64,000 nucleotides of DNA from WHSW01 sp963740055 (GTDB lineage: Bacteria > Actinomycetota > Thermoleophilia > Solirubrobacterales > 70-9): NCBI GenBank assembly GCA_963740055.1, contig CAVUCL010000001.1, forward strand, positions 434,001-498,000, written 5' to 3'. The translations under genes were made by a program, and so were the position numbers. The notes below the pieces were generated by a model that was not told where the DNA came from, searched no databases, and was given only the letters and a program-made list of their open reading frames with translations. Positions 62,097-64,000 of the stretch are shown here, one piece after another. Numbering within the stretch: the stretch's first letter is position 1; each line of letters opens with the position of its first letter.

Positions 62097-62506
62097 CCGC
62101 CGAGGCGCGGGGGCCGGCGGTAGAGCTCGTCCGCCGTGCCTACGCGGCGTGGGGCGAGAGCGGTGATCTCAACGTGCTGCTGGCGGAGTTCGTCGATCCG
62201 GAGGTCGAGTGGGTGTCGGCTCCGCACGCACCCGACCCCGGCCCCCATCACGGTCACGATGCCGTCAGGCGGGCGCTGGGCGACTACTTCGACAGCTTCG
62301 ACGTCTTTCGCCCCGAGGCCGACCAGGTGCTGGCGACCCGCCGCGACGACGAGCTGCTCGTGCTCGCGACTACGCACGTGCGCGGCAAGGGCAGCGGCGC
62401 CGAGGTCAGCATCGAGGTCGCCCACCTGATCCGCGTCGAGGGCGACCGGATCGTCCGCATGCAGGTCTTCACCGATCGCGAGGCGGCGATCGCCGAGTTC
62501 ACCTGA
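62093..62506 (+). CDS. SnoaL/NTF2-like protein with apparent CTG start
   Basis: 137 residues. The reading frame for a clear NTF2-fold protein (VELVRRAYAAWGESGDLNVLL, DPEVEWVSAPHAPDPGPHHGHDAVRRAL, IRVEGDRIVRMQVFTDREAAIAEF) has no ATG, GTG or TTG near its start. CTG at 62093 overlaps the previous TGA as CTGA, like the ATGA couplings elsewhere. Either CTG is used, or an indel hides the true start. Its end overlaps the convergent cupin gene by eight bases. Confidence 0.65.
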   Translation: MTAEARGPAVELVRRAYAAWGESGDLNVLLAEFVDPEVEWVSAPHAPDPGPHHGHDAVRRALGDYFDSFDVFRPEADQVLATRRDDELLVLATTHVRGKGSGAEVSIEVAHLIRVEGDRIVRMQVFTDREAAIAEFT

Positions 62507-63248
62507 TCGCGATCCCGGGCGCCCGCAGGTCGAGGAGGCGCGCCGGCTGCGGGCTCGCCACGGTGACCGCGGGCGTGGCGCCGTCGGCGATTCGCACCCA
62601 GGCCCCGGCCGGCGCCCGCTCGCCCCCGACCTCGATCTCTCCCTCGAGCACGTAGAGGCACCGCAGGTCATCGCCTCCCGGGGCAGCGTCGGGCGCCCAA
62701 CCCTCCCCGGCCGCCGCACGGACCTCGGCGACGGCGATCGGCTCGAGCTCGGCGAGCTCGGCGACCTGGGCGCCGCTTCGCGACACGATCGGCGCGTCGG
62801 CGGTCTCGATCGCCGCCTCGGTCGGCGGGCGCCCGCCGTCGGTCGGCGGCGGCTCCTGGTCGTAGGCAAGCGTGCGCCCATCCCGCAGGGCGCGCATGAA
62901 GTCGGCGAACCCGGATCCGGGGGCGTGCAGGTTGAGATAGCTGACCTCGGTGTCGCCGGCGTTGCGAAAGCCGTGCACGACAAGCGGCGGCACCCGGGCC
63001 AGCGCTCCCGCCGCCACCGTCACCTCCGTGCCCTCGGGGCCGAGGCGGACCGCGAGCTCCCCCTCGAGCACGTAGAAGAGGTCGGTGTGGCGTCGATGGA
63101 CGTGCAGGTCGGCGCCCTCGCGGCCGGGCCCGAAGCGCGACCAGGTCGCGTGCAGCCGGTCGTCGTCGCAGAGGATCTCGACCCGCCGGTCGGGCGAGTC
63201 GCCGACCAGCTCGCCGGCACCCGGCGCGATCACCCGCTGGCCGCTCAT
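62499..63248 (-). CDS. Bicupin protein
   Basis: 249 residues. First cupin (residues ~25-100): LHVHRRHTDLFYVLEGELAVRLGPEG, then LARVPPLVVHGFRNAG with the second-motif His. Second, degenerate cupin in the C-terminal third (CLYVLEGEIEVGGERAPAGAWVRI) lacking the metal His residues. The two-domain form resembles acireductone- or quercetin-type dioxygenase-like proteins, but the reaction is unknown. Leaderless: TAGGGT seven bases before the ATG. Confidence 0.82.
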   Translation of the reverse strand: MSGQRVIAPGAGELVGDSPDRRVEILCDDDRLHATWSRFGPGREGADLHVHRRHTDLFYVLEGELAVRLGPEGTEVTVAAGALARVPPLVVHGFRNAGDTEVSYLNLHAPGSGFADFMRALRDGRTLAYDQEPPPTDGGRPPTEAAIETADAPIVSRSGAQVAELAELEPIAVAEVRAAAGEGWAPDAAPGGDDLRCLYVLEGEIEVGGERAPAGAWVRIADGATPAVTVASPQPARLLDLRAPGIAIR

Positions 63249-63255
63249 CGCCTCG

Positions 63256-63261
63256 ACCCTA
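63256..63261 (-). promoter_or_regulatory. -10 element TAGGGT of the bicupin gene
   Basis: TAGGGT on the minus strand ends seven bases before ATG 63248, no Shine-Dalgarno; leaderless spacing. Confidence 0.5.
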
Positions 63262-63338
63262 CCCGCCCGTGGTCGCCGAGATCGGAACAGGCTGGGCGGC
63301 GGGGGTGGTCGCGGTGGTCCCGCCCGGCTAGCTGCGCC

Positions 63339-64000
63339 CTACTTCAGCAGCCGCGAGAGGCGGCGGTCCTTGAGCACGCGACCGCCGGTCTGGCATTCGG
63401 GGCAGTAGTTGGTCTGGTGCTCGGCGAAGTAGACCGCCTCGATCGTCGTCCCGCAGCGTGGGCACGGTTCGCCCTCGCGGCGGTGGACGCGCAGCGGCAT
63501 CGGCAGCTTGTCGGGGACGGTCTCGCCGATCACCTCCTCGTAGTGGTCGATCGCGTCGCCGAGCACGTGCAGGGCGGCGCGCAGGCGCTCGACCTCGCCG
63601 CGATCGAGCTCCGCGCCCTTGCGAAACGGCGCCAGCTTCGCCTCCCAGAGCACCTCGTCCACCCACGAGCGCCCGATCCCCGCGATCGAGCGCTGGTCGC
63701 GAAGCAGCGGGTGGAGCTGGCGTGGCTGGTCAACGGCCGCCGCCAACGCTTCCAGAGGTGGCGCCGGCCAAGCCTCCGGCCCCAGGGTCGCGACCATCTC
63801 GTCCTCCTCGACCCCGCCGGGCCGATGAAGCTTCACCCAGGCGCGCTGCCTGGTCCCGAACTCGCGCAGTCGCAGCTCGCGGCCGTCGGCGAGCCGGATC
63901 AGCACTCGCGAGGCGCGGTCCTTGAGCGAGGCGCGCTTGTCGAACACCTGCAGCCGCCCCGCCGACATCAAATGGACGAGGAGCTCAAGGCCGCCCTCGA
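63339..64000 (-). CDS. Fpg/Nei-family DNA glycosylase, 5' part outside window
   Basis: About 219 C-terminal residues; the N-terminus with the catalytic Pro-Glu lies beyond the right edge. The open frame runs through position 64000 (ELLVHLMSAGRLQVFDKRA), so the ATG/TTG near 63970 is not the real start. Landmarks: helix-two-turn-helix (LLRDQRSIAGIGRSWVDEVLWEAKLAPFRKGAELDR, read in segments) and C4 zinc finger CPRCGTTIEAVYF to YCPECQTGG. The usual Arg in the finger's turn is replaced (EHQTNYCPECQ has His). Removes oxidised bases from DNA. Confidence 0.85.
   Translation of the reverse strand, partial: EGGLELLVHLMSAGRLQVFDKRASLKDRASRVLIRLADGRELRLREFGTRQRAWVKLHRPGGVEEDEMVATLGPEAWPAPPLEALAAAVDQPRQLHPLLRDQRSIAGIGRSWVDEVLWEAKLAPFRKGAELDRGEVERLRAALHVLGDAIDHYEEVIGETVPDKLPMPLRVHRREGEPCPRCGTTIEAVYFAEHQTNYCPECQTGGRVLKDRRLSRLLK

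Overview
The window is very GC-rich, gene-dense chromosomal DNA. The largest gene-free stretch is about 255 bases, at 28648-28902, and it holds a riboswitch. Gene content points to a Gram-positive, high-GC actinobacterium, most likely class Thermoleophilia (Solirubrobacterales or relatives). Supporting signs are an actinobacterial-style class III alcohol dehydrogenase/MBL pair, a FAD oxidoreductase-DUF1365-fatty-acid methyltransferase block like that of mycobacteria, F420/flavin luciferase-like oxidoreductases, Tat-exported ferritin-like proteins, lysine-rich RTX proteins and many leaderless promoters. The lineage is inference; the gene content is read from the sequence. I see no insertion sequence, prophage, CRISPR array, origin or rRNA.

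Layout. 1-5.8 kb: LLM fragment, RNA methyltransferase, histone-H1-like protein, nuclease-fold protein, argF, tRNA-Glu, lgt and an SDR. 5.8-8.6 kb: a catalase-like protein, two tandem exported ferritin-like proteins and a cupredoxin lipoprotein, which look like an envelope redox or metal module. 8.6-10.6 kb: class III alcohol dehydrogenase plus MBL hydrolase (formaldehyde or low-molecular-weight-thiol detoxification). 10.7-15.2 kb: ROK regulator and a xylose-type ABC transporter (xylFGH). 15.2-19.7 kb: tRNA-Val, DUF4235, and a four-gene lipid-modification operon. 19.7-24.6 kb: unknown protein, polytopic membrane protein, FAH-family enzyme, tRNA-Asp and an MFS exporter. 24.7-28.8 kb: ferritin, enolase-superfamily enzyme, a secreted protein, a flavodoxin-fold protein, and a CAP-domain protein under a c-di-AMP (ydaO) riboswitch.

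28.9-32.5 kb: a tightly coupled three-gene operon (arginine decarboxylase fold, guanidine-modifying deiminase fold, M20 carbamoyl-amidohydrolase). It could form a complete arginine-to-putrescine route with a non-standard last enzyme. 32.6-42.9 kb: CNNM/CorC protein, fatty-acid oxidation genes (3-hydroxyacyl-CoA dehydrogenase, thiolase, acyl-CoA dehydrogenase) with palindromic TetR-type operators, a sterol-desaturase-family protein, an LLM oxidoreductase, and a cell-wall-binding-repeat operon. 42.9-45.7 kb: a second c-di-AMP riboswitch driving an M23 peptidase. 45.7-50.1 kb: lysA-hom-thrC and comF. 50.1-57.4 kb: hpf-secA-...-prfB, with two tandem trypsin-like proteases inserted between secA and prfB. 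prfB carries a classic CTT-TGA-C programmed frameshift. 57.4-64 kb: propeller/RTX secreted protein, FIST sensor, nadC, two SnoaL-fold proteins, a bicupin and a partial Fpg/Nei glycosylase.

Two features run across the window. Many genes have a TANNNT -10 element only 6-10 bases before the start codon and no Shine-Dalgarno, implying leaderless mRNAs. Eight otherwise intact conserved genes are broken by single-base indels, nine in all and partly in G/C runs, which looks like residual sequencing or assembly error rather than decay. Such genes are annotated across both frames.
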